The notes below the pieces were generated by a model, which searched no databases, had not been told where the DNA came from, and saw nothing but the letters and a program-made list of their open reading frames with translations. From Cytophagales bacterium (lineage in GTDB: Bacteria > Bacteroidota > Bacteroidia > Cytophagales > Cyclobacteriaceae): DNA of 64,000 nt. The stretch is taken from assembly GCA_022360015.1 (NCBI GenBank), contig JAKSDQ010000058.1:1-64000 (forward strand). The letters run 5' to 3'. The translations under genes and the position numbers were made by a program. Below are positions 1 to 7,674 of this stretch, piece by piece (within the stretch, counting starts at the first letter, position 1; the number at the start of each line of letters is the position of its first letter).

Positions 1-135
1 CCAAGAATCGGCACTCCAAAGCTCCATCACATGTTGCACGAACCATTTTCACAACATAACATCAAGATGGGCAGAGATGCCCTAAATGAGCTACTTGCCG
101 CTCATGGGATGCTAATCAGAAAGAAGCGAAGAAGG
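1..135 (+). pseudogene. IS3-family transposase OrfB fragment (5' cut by window)
   Basis: The frame, open from base 1, encodes PRIGTPKLHHM followed by IKMGRDALNELLAAHGMLIR and a basic stretch. This is the N-terminal HTH_21-type region of an IS3-family OrfB, just before the DDE integrase core. The core is absent: after the run of basic residues the frame switches at about base 135 to serine-recombinase sequence. The fragment therefore cannot be an active transposase. Anything upstream of base 1 is outside the window. The family call rests on a recognised motif, and the junction is seen directly in the translation. Confidence 0.7.
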
Positions 136-669
136 TGTAAATCCAACCGCAGCGCCAAAGTCTTTCATGAAAAATTTAAGGAGTTGCTGGATCAGTTTAC
201 CATAAATGGCAACCTCATCAAACCTATCCGGGAACAGCTTTACTTCAGAGTTGACCAATTAACCCAGGACAACAGGAACCAGGAGAAGTTGTTAAAAAAG
301 CGATTGAAAGAAATTGAAACGAAAATAGCGAAAGCCCAGGAAAAACACTTTTTAGGTGAAATAGACTCGGGGGTTTACCAAAAATTTATGCCGAAGTATA
401 AGCAGGAAAAAAGTCAAATTCTAGTGGAAATTCAAAAGCTTGGGGCAAAAAGTTCGAACCTTGATAAGTTTATTGACAAATTCCTTGAAATGTTGCCTGA
501 ATTGCCAAATTTGTGGGATTCCGGCACTTTGAAAGCAAGAGAACACCTGCAACATTTAGTGTTTCCAGAGGGGATTTTCTATGATCGTAAATCTGATGAA
601 GTTCGAACCTCAAGAATTAATACACTATTTGTACTAACCAAAAGAATTTCAGACATTTACGCGGAAATG

Positions 670-710
670 AAAAAGGGACATTTCGAAAATTTTGACGAAA
701 CGTCCCTTTA
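670..710 (-). terminator. Intrinsic terminator of tRNA-Pro
   Basis: On the minus strand, immediately 3' of tRNA-Pro, the arms AAAGGGAC and GTCCCTTT enclose an inner TTCG/CGAA stem. They are followed by a T run and TTTTCATTTCC. The hairpin also lies inside the read-through tail of the recombinase remnant on the other strand. Confidence 0.75.
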
Positions 711-712
711 TG

Positions 713-787
713 TCGGGGCGGCAGGATTCGAACCTGCGGCCCCCTGCTCCCAAAGCAGGTGCGCTAACCGGACTGCGCCACGCCCCG
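713..787 (-). tRNA. tRNA-Pro(TGG)
   Basis: The minus strand folds as a standard cloverleaf. The acceptor CGGGGCG pairs with CGCCCCG, and the discriminator is A. The D-loop contains GTCCGGTTAGC, the anticodon loop is TTTGGGA in a CCTGC/GCAGG stem, and the T-arm contains GGTTCGAATCC. Anticodon TGG reads proline codons. CCA is not encoded. Length is 75 nt. Confidence 0.95.
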
Positions 788-789
788 AA

Positions 790-802
790 ATTGAGTGTGA
801 GT
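790..802. repeat. Left inverted repeat of the S23-type cassette
   Basis: ATTGAGTGTGAGT is the perfect 13-nt inverted match of 1215-1227. It sits between the 5' end of tRNA-Pro (787) and the stop codon of the four-helix-bundle gene (804-806). Confidence 0.7.
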
Positions 803-803
803 G

Positions 804-1151
804 TTATTTTGTGTTGCGGAAGAGGGAGAGGAGCATTTTTGAGATTTCTTCGTAGCCTGAATAGAATTGGTCGTATTGACTTTTGTTCAAAGTTTTCAAG
901 TCGAATAGCACTTTTACCAGCGATATACATTCAAAGACCGAACCTCTTGCCATTGTGTAAAAGTGTTTTTTATCTGCCTTGCTAACTCTTCCTACACCCT
1001 CGGCAATATTTAAAACAACACCCAGCGACGCCCTCTTGAGCTGATCCTTCATATAAGGATCCAAATCTTTTTCCACATACAATAACCTAAGCATACTTAC
1101 AGTCAAAGCATGCGCCTTCCTATAAACCTCTAACCTCTCAAAATCAAACAT
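804..1151 (-). CDS. Four-helix bundle protein (S23/IVS-encoded protein family)
   Basis: The product is 115 aa from ATG at 1149-1151. It begins MFDFERLEVYRKA and carries the family signature NIAEGVGR, followed by helices with FECISLVKVLFDL. Length and helix pattern fit the four-helix bundle proteins encoded by intervening sequences of 23S rRNA and by related free-standing loci. A start further upstream at 1262 is possible on frame grounds, but it would run into tRNA-Ser and is rejected. The gene is transcribed in the same direction as both flanking tRNAs and is flanked by inverted repeats. The molecular role of these proteins is not established; RNA or nucleic-acid binding has been suggested for relatives. 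Confidence 0.8.
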   Translation of the reverse strand: MFDFERLEVYRKAHALTVSMLRLLYVEKDLDPYMKDQLKRASLGVVLNIAEGVGRVSKADKKHFYTMARGSVFECISLVKVLFDLKTLNKSQYDQFYSGYEEISKMLLSLFRNTK

Positions 1152-1190
1152 CCATATAAAACCTTCCCCCAACCCACAATCCCAAAATTT

Positions 1191-1227
1191 CCTCACACTC
1201 ACACTCACTCCCAAACTCACACTCAAT
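1191..1227. repeat. Right inverted repeat with CTCACACT reiteration
   Basis: The stretch holds repeated CTCACACT/ACTCAC units and ends in ACTCACACTCAAT (1215-1227), the inverted partner of 790-802. It lies directly against the 3' end of tRNA-Ser at 1231. Confidence 0.65.
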
Positions 1228-1229
1228 TC

Positions 1230-1319
<90 letters not shown>

Positions 1320-1485
1320 TTGCTTATCGCTTACCGAAAAGTGATGCAAATATAGCACAACCTCCCCAAGATAACCAAGTCTATTCTGAAAAATATTTAC
1401 CTTCTCAAAGCGGTTATTTTTCGCGTATTTAACTTTATTTAACAATAAATATCAAAACACCCTTCAACCCTTCAAAGCCCTTTCC

Positions 1486-1493
1486 TATATTTG
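1486..1493 (+). promoter_or_regulatory. Candidate Bacteroidota -7 element for the batB-batC operon
   Basis: TATATTTG matches the TAnnTTTG -7 consensus and lies 34 nt before the batB start. No clear TTG -33 element is seen at the expected spacing, so the call is tentative. Confidence 0.45.
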
Positions 1494-1527
1494 TTTTTCA
1501 GGTATCGTGTTAAACTAGATTTCAGGC

Positions 1528-2502
1528 ATGGTCTGGACTAATTCTATAGGACTTTTAGAGGGTATATTTATCGGCGCCTTTGTGGTGTTTTATGGTATTT
1601 ACCTGTTTAAGGTAATCAGTGCTGCCAGAAGGTTGAAGTCTTCGTTTTATGCCGTATTTTATAAGGTGGCGATCAGGATGCTTTTCTTTGCGCTGCTGAT
1701 TGTAGCGCTGCTAGGACCATCTTTCGGGGAGTCCATCAAAGAAGTCAAAGTGATTGGAAAAGACATTTACTTTGCGGTCGACCTGTCAGGCTCTATGAAT
1801 GCTTTTGACATTCAGCCCACGAGGCTGGAAAAAATAAAATTCGAGCTTAAAACCATTGTCGACAACTTCAACTCCGACCGGATGGGACTGATCATCTTTT
1901 CGTCGGAGGCGTTTGTACAATGTCCGCTGACGTATGATCAAAGTGCTTTTAACCTGTTTCTGGAGACGTTGAACACAGGACTGGTGCCGAATGCCGGCAC
2001 GGATTTCGGGGCGCCCCTGAAAACTGCGTTGAAGAAGTTTGAGGAAGAAAAGGATTCCGGCCCCTCGACGCAGCAAAAATCAGAAATAATTATCCTGATC
2101 AGTGACGGAGAAGATTTTGGGGAAGAAACCGTGGAGGTAGCCAAGGATATAGAAAAACAAGGCATTAAATTGTATACCTTGGGGGTAGGCACAGAAAGGG
2201 GCAGTAAAATCAGGACGAGAGGTGGTTTTAAAAGGGATAAAAACGGTCAGGAAATTATCACCAAACTCAACCCGTCTTCGTTGAAACAAATAGCCAGCAT
2301 TACCGGCGGAAAATACTTTGAGATCAACGATACCAAAAATGACGTCTCACGATTGATTAATACCATTGAAAATATTGAAGGGGATTTAAGGGATACAAAA
2401 AAAGTGGATGTATCGGCCAATAAATACTTTTACTTTTTGGGCCTTGCCCTTTTATTGTTCCTGCTTGATTTTCTCACAAAGTTTAAAACTTTAAGAATAT
2501 GA
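1528..2502 (+). CDS. BatB-like VWA-domain membrane protein
   Basis: The 324-aa inner-membrane protein has N-terminal membrane segments at about residues 10-30 and 48-64, a von Willebrand factor A domain, and a C-terminal segment at about 302-318. The MIDAS motif DLSGSM is at residues 85-90, so metal-dependent ligand binding is expected. BatA/BatB proteins of the Bacteroides aerotolerance operon have this architecture and act at the periplasmic face, possibly in stress tolerance or envelope assembly. The stop overlaps the start of the BatC-like gene by four bases (ATGA), indicating translational coupling. BatA and BatB cannot be separated with confidence from this sequence alone. Confidence 0.8.
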   Translation: MVWTNSIGLLEGIFIGAFVVFYGIYLFKVISAARRLKSSFYAVFYKVAIRMLFFALLIVALLGPSFGESIKEVKVIGKDIYFAVDLSGSMNAFDIQPTRLEKIKFELKTIVDNFNSDRMGLIIFSSEAFVQCPLTYDQSAFNLFLETLNTGLVPNAGTDFGAPLKTALKKFEEEKDSGPSTQQKSEIIILISDGEDFGEETVEVAKDIEKQGIKLYTLGVGTERGSKIRTRGGFKRDKNGQEIITKLNPSSLKQIASITGGKYFEINDTKNDVSRLINTIENIEGDLRDTKKVDVSANKYFYFLGLALLLFLLDFLTKFKTLRI

Positions 2503-3398
2503 AATTATACCTGGTTGCTTTCGTATTGCTGGCGCTGGATCCTATCGGGAAACTGGATCGGGTAGCCAAACAAAATGCTTTGAAAAAAGAGGCTAAAGTG
2601 GCTTTTATGAACGAAGATTATAAAACCGCCATTGAGAAATACAGCTACCTGCACGACAGCTTAAATGTACGCGATGATAACATTTTATTGAACCTGGCCA
2701 CCGCACAATACAAAGTGGCCGACTCAGCCAGTGCCTTGAGCAATTATCAAAAACTGACTTCCAGTGCCCACAAAAACGTTCAATCCATTGCCTATCAGCA
2801 ACTGGGTGTCATGAACAATACCCCACAAAAACAACAGGAGGCCCTGGATTACTTCAAAAAGGCCCTGAAGGCCGATCCTACCAATGAAGCGGCAAGATAC
2901 AACTATGAGTTGCTTAAAAAGTTGATGAAAGAGCAGGAAAATCAGCAGGATCAACAAAATAAAGACGACAAAAACAAAGATCAGCAGGACAAAAAAGAGC
3001 AGGAAAAACAGGAGCAGGAAAAAGACGAAAAGGAGCCGCAACAAAAAGATCAGCAGGAGCAGGAAAAAGGAGATAAACAAGACCAGAAACAAAAAGACCA
3101 ACAGCAAAAAGATCAGCAACAAAAAGATCAGGAGCAAAGTCAGGAGCAACAGGATGCTGATGAAAAAAAAGACAAAGAACAAAAAGAAAGTCAGGCGGAA
3201 CAGGAACAAAGTGAAGGAAAAAAAGATGAAAAAGAGGAAATTCCCCCCTCTACGTACAAAAAACTGCAGGAAATGAAAATCAGCCCTGAGAAGGCCAAAA
3301 TGATCCTGGAAGCCATGAAAAACCAGGAAGTACAATACATCCAGCAGAACAAAAAGAAAGCCCGTACCCGGGCAAAAAATGATAAGCCGGATTGGTAG
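2499..3398 (+). CDS. BatC-like TPR protein with a long Gln/Lys/Glu/Asp-rich segment
   Basis: The 299-aa protein has a hydrophobic N-terminus, TPR helices at about residues 30-145 (for example ALDYFKKALKADPTNEAARY), and about 100 residues made almost wholly of Q, K, D and E (about 145-245). A conserved tail containing KMILEAMKNQE closes it. This layout is typical of BatC, which partners the VWA proteins of the Bat operon. BatD and BatE, which usually follow, are absent: a thiolase gene comes next after a hairpin. The low-complexity block probably forms an extended highly charged linker or coiled coil. Confidence 0.75.
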   Translation: MKLYLVAFVLLALDPIGKLDRVAKQNALKKEAKVAFMNEDYKTAIEKYSYLHDSLNVRDDNILLNLATAQYKVADSASALSNYQKLTSSAHKNVQSIAYQQLGVMNNTPQKQQEALDYFKKALKADPTNEAARYNYELLKKLMKEQENQQDQQNKDDKNKDQQDKKEQEKQEQEKDEKEPQQKDQQEQEKGDKQDQKQKDQQQKDQQQKDQEQSQEQQDADEKKDKEQKESQAEQEQSEGKKDEKEEIPPSTYKKLQEMKISPEKAKMILEAMKNQEVQYIQQNKKKARTRAKNDKPDW

Positions 3399-3435
3399 AT
3401 TCTTGCTGTAATGATTTACTTTTACAGCAAGAATC
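3398..3435 (+). terminator. Perfect 14-bp hairpin after batC
   Basis: GATTCTTGCTGTAA (3398-3411) is the exact reverse complement of 3422-3435, with a 10-nt loop. It begins on the last base of the batC stop. No T run follows, so it may act as an mRNA-end stabiliser rather than an intrinsic terminator. Confidence 0.5.
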
Positions 3436-3466
3436 GATAATCAACAATAACTCAAAAGATTTCTAT

Positions 3467-4645
3467 ATGAAAGAAGTATATATCGTAGCTGCCGTGCGAA
3501 CACCGATTGGAAGCTTCGGGGGCGTTTTGTCCGGATTTACGGCGGTTCAACTGGGTGCTAAAGCGATCAGCGGGGCGTTGGAGAAAGCTGGTGTGGATGC
3601 CGGTGAGGTGGATGAAGTGTTTTTTGGCAATGTCATCTCAGCCAACCTGGGACAGGCGCCGGCGCGTCAGGCTGCTGTGGAAGCCGGCATAGGTTATCAT
3701 GTGCCCTGTACCACGGTCAACAAGGTTTGCTCTTCGGGGATGAAATCAGTCATGTTTGGCGCGCAGTCAATCATGCTGGGACAGGGCGATGTCATTGTCA
3801 CGGGTGGCATGGAAAGCATGTCTAACGTTCCGTTTTACATTCCAAAAGCCAGATTTGGCTACAAATATGGGAATGGTGAAATAATCGACGGCTTACACAA
3901 GGATGGCTTGTATGAAGTGTACTACAAATTTCCCATGGGAAATTGTGCTGACAACACGGCGAAAGAGATGGGGATATCCAGGGAGCAACAGGACGAATAT
4001 GCGTTTAATTCATATAAAAGGGCCGCCGCTGCTACCGAAGCCGGATATTTCAAAAACGAAATTATTCCGGTAGAAGTGCCTCAACGAAAAGGTGACCCAT
4101 TGGTTATCTCAGAAGATGAAGAGTATAAAAATGTGAAATTTGAAAAGATTTCTCAGCTAAAACCCGCATTTTCAAAAGAAGGAACCGTTACCGCTGCCAA
4201 CGCCTCTACCATTAATGACGGAGCGGCGGCCGTTATATTGATGAGCAAGGAAAAGGCTGAGGCACTCGGTATAAAACCGCTGGCACGTATCAGAGGCTTT
4301 GCCGATGCTGCCCAGGATCCGATTTGGTTTACCACCTCCCCTTCCCTGGCCATCCCCAAAGCGATGAAAATGGCCGGAGTAGAAGCTGGCGATGTAAATT
4401 ACTATGAGATCAACGAGGCCTTTTCTGCTGTAGCATTGGCAAATAATATAAAACTGGAACTGGAGGCAGACAAGGTAAATGTTTTTGGCGGAGCGGTGTC
4501 GTTGGGACATCCGCTGGGAGCTTCGGGGGCGCGTATCCTTACCACGTTAAACAGCGTATTGGACAATAAAGACGCCACGGTAGGTGTGGCCGGTATTTGT
4601 AATGGTGGTGGTGGGGCTTCTGCCATGGTCATTGAAAAGGTATAA
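3467..4645 (+). CDS. Acetyl-CoA C-acetyltransferase (thiolase)
   Basis: The 392-aa enzyme condenses two acetyl-CoA to acetoacetyl-CoA, or cleaves acyl-CoA in the reverse direction, in the cytosol. The ATG at 3467 gives the canonical beginning MKEVYIVAAVRTPIG. A longer frame from 3392 exists, but it starts inside batC and adds a non-homologous leader. Catalytic residues are in place: Cys88 in NKVCSSGMKS, His348 in GHPLGASGAR and Cys378 in GICNGGGGAS. Length is normal for biosynthetic or degradative thiolases. It stands alone between two hairpins, so it is probably monocistronic. Which pathway it serves (ketone body, beta-oxidation or polymer metabolism) cannot be told from context. Confidence 0.93.
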   Translation: MKEVYIVAAVRTPIGSFGGVLSGFTAVQLGAKAISGALEKAGVDAGEVDEVFFGNVISANLGQAPARQAAVEAGIGYHVPCTTVNKVCSSGMKSVMFGAQSIMLGQGDVIVTGGMESMSNVPFYIPKARFGYKYGNGEIIDGLHKDGLYEVYYKFPMGNCADNTAKEMGISREQQDEYAFNSYKRAAAATEAGYFKNEIIPVEVPQRKGDPLVISEDEEYKNVKFEKISQLKPAFSKEGTVTAANASTINDGAAAVILMSKEKAEALGIKPLARIRGFADAAQDPIWFTTSPSLAIPKAMKMAGVEAGDVNYYEINEAFSAVALANNIKLELEADKVNVFGGAVSLGHPLGASGARILTTLNSVLDNKDATVGVAGICNGGGGASAMVIEKV

Positions 4646-4670
4646 AGTACTGTCTAAAATAAATTCAAAG

Positions 4671-4702
4671 GCCTTACGTTTTTCGTAAGGCTACAGTTTT
4701 TT
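4671..4702 (+). terminator. Intrinsic terminator after thiolase
   Basis: GCCTTACG-TTTTT-CGTAAGGC followed by TACAGTTTTTT. It is an 8-bp stem with a U tract, 26 nt after the thiolase stop. Confidence 0.8.
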
Positions 4703-4727
4703 ACTTCGGCTGTAATTGTCACTTTTT

Positions 4728-6101
4728 ATGCAGATGATAGTCATGTTGCCTCGAAAAATAATCCTCATACCGACCGTCATATTTCTCCTGACAAACGTGG
4801 CTTTTGCTCAATCCAAAGTAGTCACTTATCATGACGTATTCCGCAGTCAGATCAAGGAATCTTACTTTATTCTGGGTAATGACAGCAGCCAGGTGGACGG
4901 CCCTTATGTCAAATACTATCCGGATGGCACAGTAGAGCTAACAGGCAATTTTGTCAAAGGACAGAAGGTGGGCGCATTTCAGGAATATTATGCCAACGGC
5001 ATCAAAAAGCGCTTGCTTAACTTTGAAAACGGCCTTAAAAACGGAGAGATTACAGTTTGGGATGAAGCTGGCAATATCATTCAGAAAGGCCAATACCTTA
5101 ATGACACCCTGAATAACACGTTGGTGGTCTATTATGACCACGGCCAGACCAAAAGTGAAACAAACTTTGTCAGGGGAAAACCCGAAGGGTTAATCAGGCA
5201 ATACTATCCCTCCGGCGCTTTAAAAGAGGAGATTTATTACCAAAATGGCAAACCGGAAGGTGTGAGTAAAAGATACTATGAAAACGGTCGGCTAAAATCG
5301 GAAGCCAATTATAAAAAAGGACTGCTGGATGGTTACTTCAAAACTTACTTTCCCAATGGTCAGCTCGAGACCATCTCCAACCACACCGACGGCCTGAAAT
5401 CAGGAGCATTTGAAAATTACAATAACAAAGGTATTCTTACACTTAAGGGTACCTACAAAACCATTACTGTCAATAAAAAATCCATCGGCGTCCTGGATGG
5501 TGACAACTTCGCATATTATGATGATGGAAGTAAAAAGCATGTTTTTCACTATAGTGACGGTCATCGCTACGGGGATAATTACACTTACTATCCTGACGGC
5601 CGTGTCAAAAGTGAAATAAAATATGACAACCACGAAAAAGACCGTATCATCAAAGAATTTCATGACAACGATAGCATTAAAAGCTTAAAACAGTACAAAG
5701 AAGGCATGGCTACCGGAATATGGGAATATTATTACAATAGTGGTAAACTGAAAACCCGGGAAACCTATCTGAATGACAAGTTAAACGGGCTAAAATCCAC
5801 TTATGATGAAGAAGGCAATCTCCAAAGTGAGGAGCCCTATACAAACAACCTGATTATTGGGGTTGCAAAGACTTTTTTCCCTTCGGGAGCTGTTAAAAGC
5901 GAGACACCCCATCATGTAAATAAAAAATCAGGCCAGCATATGTCTTACCATGAAAATGGACAAACGGCGGTTAAAGGCAACTATATCGACAACAAAAAAC
6001 ATGGGCCCTGGGAGTTTTTTGACCCGTATGGTAATAAACTTAAAGTTATCAACTATAGCCGGGGCAAAAAAGCAGGTGAAGAAATCTATAAAGAAAAATA
6101 A
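4728..6101 (+). CDS. Secreted MORN_2-repeat (YwqK-like) protein
   Basis: The protein is about 457 aa and starts with a signal peptide (hydrophobic core IILIPTVIFLLTNVAFA, then AQS). It is filled with MORN_2-type repeats of the form G-x-x-x-x-Y-Y-x-N/D-G-x-x-K-x-E, for example YYPDGTVELTGNF and YYENGRLKSEANY, from about residue 55 to the end. Such repeats form beta-hairpin ladders and occur in YwqK-family proteins of unknown biochemical role. The start is uncertain: TTG 4716, ATG 4728, ATG 4734 and ATG 4743 are in frame before the signal peptide. Export across the inner membrane is expected; a partner is not evident. Confidence 0.7.
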   Translation: MQMIVMLPRKIILIPTVIFLLTNVAFAQSKVVTYHDVFRSQIKESYFILGNDSSQVDGPYVKYYPDGTVELTGNFVKGQKVGAFQEYYANGIKKRLLNFENGLKNGEITVWDEAGNIIQKGQYLNDTLNNTLVVYYDHGQTKSETNFVRGKPEGLIRQYYPSGALKEEIYYQNGKPEGVSKRYYENGRLKSEANYKKGLLDGYFKTYFPNGQLETISNHTDGLKSGAFENYNNKGILTLKGTYKTITVNKKSIGVLDGDNFAYYDDGSKKHVFHYSDGHRYGDNYTYYPDGRVKSEIKYDNHEKDRIIKEFHDNDSIKSLKQYKEGMATGIWEYYYNSGKLKTRETYLNDKLNGLKSTYDEEGNLQSEEPYTNNLIIGVAKTFFPSGAVKSETPHHVNKKSGQHMSYHENGQTAVKGNYIDNKKHGPWEFFDPYGNKLKVINYSRGKKAGEEIYKEK

Positions 6102-6140
6102 CAGAAATCATCCAGTGTTTTTTTTATAGAAAGCAATCTT

Positions 6141-6148
6141 TAAATTTG
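6141..6148 (+). promoter_or_regulatory. Promoter -7 element of purC, placed at the start codon
   Basis: TAAATTTG fits the TAnnTTTG consensus and ends 4 nt before the purC ATG. If transcription starts at the usual distance, the mRNA would be leaderless or nearly so. Confidence 0.55.
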
Positions 6149-6152
6149 CGGC

Positions 6153-7094
6153 ATGGTGAATGAGGCAATTAAAGAAACAAATTATCATTTTAAAGGGCAG
6201 ACAGATTTTTACCGGGGAAAGGTTCGTGATGTTTATTTCTTTGAAGATACCGTTGCCATGATTGCTACAGACAGAATATCGGCATTTGATGTGGTATTGC
6301 CCAAACCAATTCCCTACAAGGGACAGGTACTCAATCAGGTAGCGACCAAATTTCTGATGGAGACCCGCGATATCGTTCCTAACTGGGTAAAATCAACGCC
6401 TGATCCTAACGTCACCATAGGAATCAAATGTGAGCCTTTTCTTGTTGAAATGGTAATCAGAGGCTATTTGGCCGGTCACGCCTGGCGGGTATACCGGTCA
6501 GGAAAAAGAAAAATATGTGGTGTGGAATTGCCTGAGGGGTTAAAAGAAAACGACAAACTCCCAAAGCCGGTCATCACGCCTACCACCAAGGCAAAGGAGG
6601 GGCATGATGAGGATATATCCAAACAGGAGATCCTGGCGCAGGGCATTGTGTCAAAAGATGATTATGAGCAGCTTGAAAAATATACGTACGCATTGTTTGA
6701 GCGGGGTTCGGAAATCGCCAGGCAGAATCACCTGATATTGGTTGATACAAAGTATGAATTTGGTAAATTTCAGGGGCAAATCTACCTGATTGACGAAATC
6801 CATACACCTGATTCTTCCAGGTATTTTTACCGGAAGGGTTACGAGGAAAGGCAGCGAAAAGGTGAAGCCCAAAAGCAGCTCTCCAAAGAATTTGTAAGAC
6901 AGTGGCTGATAAGCAACGGTTTTCAGGGAAAACGCGGTCAGCAAATCCCCGAAATGAACGACAATTTGGTTGAGACAATCTCCGGCAGATATATAGAGTT
7001 ATACGAAAGTGTGACCGGCGAGAAGTTTCAAAAACAGAATAATGAAGCCATTCTGAAAAGAATAGAAAAAAATATTAATCTAGCCTTAGAATAG
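6153..7094 (+). CDS. purC: Phosphoribosylaminoimidazole-succinocarboxamide synthase
   Basis: The 313-aa SAICAR synthetase joins CAIR and aspartate with ATP in purine biosynthesis in the cytosol. Recognisable segments are the N-terminal [12 protein letters not shown] nucleotide-binding loop, the [12 protein letters not shown] motif, [14 protein letters not shown] and [10 protein letters not shown]. Length fits the roughly 300-residue form of the family. It is preceded by a TAnnTTTG element only 4 nt before ATG. No other purine gene lies nearby, so it appears to be a single-gene unit, with the STAS gene following after about 160 nt. Confidence 0.94.
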   Translation: MVNEAIKETNYHFKGQTDFYRGKVRDVYFFEDTVAMIATDRISAFDVVLPKPIPYKGQVLNQVATKFLMETRDIVPNWVKSTPDPNVTIGIKCEPFLVEMVIRGYLAGHAWRVYRSGKRKICGVELPEGLKENDKLPKPVITPTTKAKEGHDEDISKQEILAQGIVSKDDYEQLEKYTYALFERGSEIARQNHLILVDTKYEFGKFQGQIYLIDEIHTPDSSRYFYRKGYEERQRKGEAQKQLSKEFVRQWLISNGFQGKRGQQIPEMNDNLVETISGRYIELYESVTGEKFQKQNNEAILKRIEKNINLALE

Positions 7095-7123
7095 CATGTA
7101 AGTCAGAAAAAATATGAAGATAC

Positions 7124-7131
7124 TATTTTTG
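7124..7131 (+). promoter_or_regulatory. Candidate -7 element before the STAS-rnz-yhhQ run
   Basis: TATTTTTG matches TAnnTTTG. It is about 120 nt upstream of the STAS-domain start, with no clear -33 element. Confidence 0.35.
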
Positions 7132-7252
7132 ATTGTGCGAAAAGTTTATAAATTATATCTCTGCAAATAACTTTCTTGCGCGTGCGCTTGAAATTGCAGG
7201 CATAAACCTGACCCTTCAAAAGGCTGGTGTGACCATTATAAAAAATATAACG

Positions 7253-7645
7253 ATGAAATACTCAATTGAAAAAGAAGAAAAATATTGCCTTTTCGTATTG
7301 AACGAAAGCAAACTGGACACGACTGTTGCACCTAGCGTAAAATCCGAACTTTTAACCATTAATGCCGAAGGAATAAAAAACCTGATCCTCGACCTTTCAC
7401 AGGTGAAATACACTGACTCATCAGGGCTAAGTGCCATTTTGGTGGGTAACCGAATATTTAGTGAAAATGGTGGTGTGTTCATTCTGGCTAATCTGAACGA
7501 TCACGTCATGAAATTAATCACCATTTCACAACTTGATAAAGTGTTGAATATACTGCCTACTGTGGAGGAATCGGTGGATGCCATCTTTATGCATGAAATT
7601 GAAAAAGACCTTAACAAGGAAGAGGATGAGGATCAGCACGCATAG
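7253..7645 (+). CDS. STAS-domain protein (anti-sigma factor antagonist-like)
   Basis: The 130-aa cytosolic protein is a single STAS domain. The conserved loop YTDSSGLSAIL at residues 53-63 carries the Ser56/Ser57 pair, where anti-sigma-factor antagonists such as SpoIIAA are phosphorylated. The C-terminus is acidic (EKDLNKEEDEDQ). ATG 7253 gives MKYSIEKEEKY, the usual beginning; an upstream TTG at 7133 would add 40 unrelated residues. The matching kinase and phosphatase are not in the window. It lies 29 nt before RNase Z and is likely in the same operon. Its target could be a signalling module other than a sigma factor. Confidence 0.8.
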   Translation: MKYSIEKEEKYCLFVLNESKLDTTVAPSVKSELLTINAEGIKNLILDLSQVKYTDSSGLSAILVGNRIFSENGGVFILANLNDHVMKLITISQLDKVLNILPTVEESVDAIFMHEIEKDLNKEEDEDQHA

Positions 7646-7674
7646 TTAGGGGATTATAAGATGAGGGATAACAT

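Larger units (their letters stand above)
136..855 (+). pseudogene. Large serine recombinase C-terminal fragment, fused in frame to the IS3 remnant
   Basis: From about base 136 the frame looks like the distal part of a large serine recombinase: a last zinc-ribbon Cys, a long charged coiled coil (bases ~220-460), and then the conserved tail LVFPEGIFYDRKSDEVRTSR. The catalytic resolvase domain is missing. Recombinase similarity ends near base 669; the frame then runs through a terminator hairpin and the antisense of tRNA-Pro, and stops only at 853-855. It is a relic of a mobile element that ended beside the tRNA gene. A translated product would be a nonfunctional chimera. Confidence 0.65.

Noticed and set aside
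692-985. Reading frame translating to a GRQDSNLRPPAPKAG-type peptide
   Set aside because: It is a translation across the tRNA-Pro gene; such peptides are common false genes over tRNAs.
2724-3335. Long minus-strand frame rich in Leu and Phe
   Set aside because: It is the mirror of the Q/K/D/E-rich codons of batC and carries no independent signal.
3392-3466. Longer N-terminus for the thiolase
   Set aside because: It starts inside batC, crosses a 14-bp hairpin and adds residues absent from thiolases; ATG 3467 gives the canonical start.
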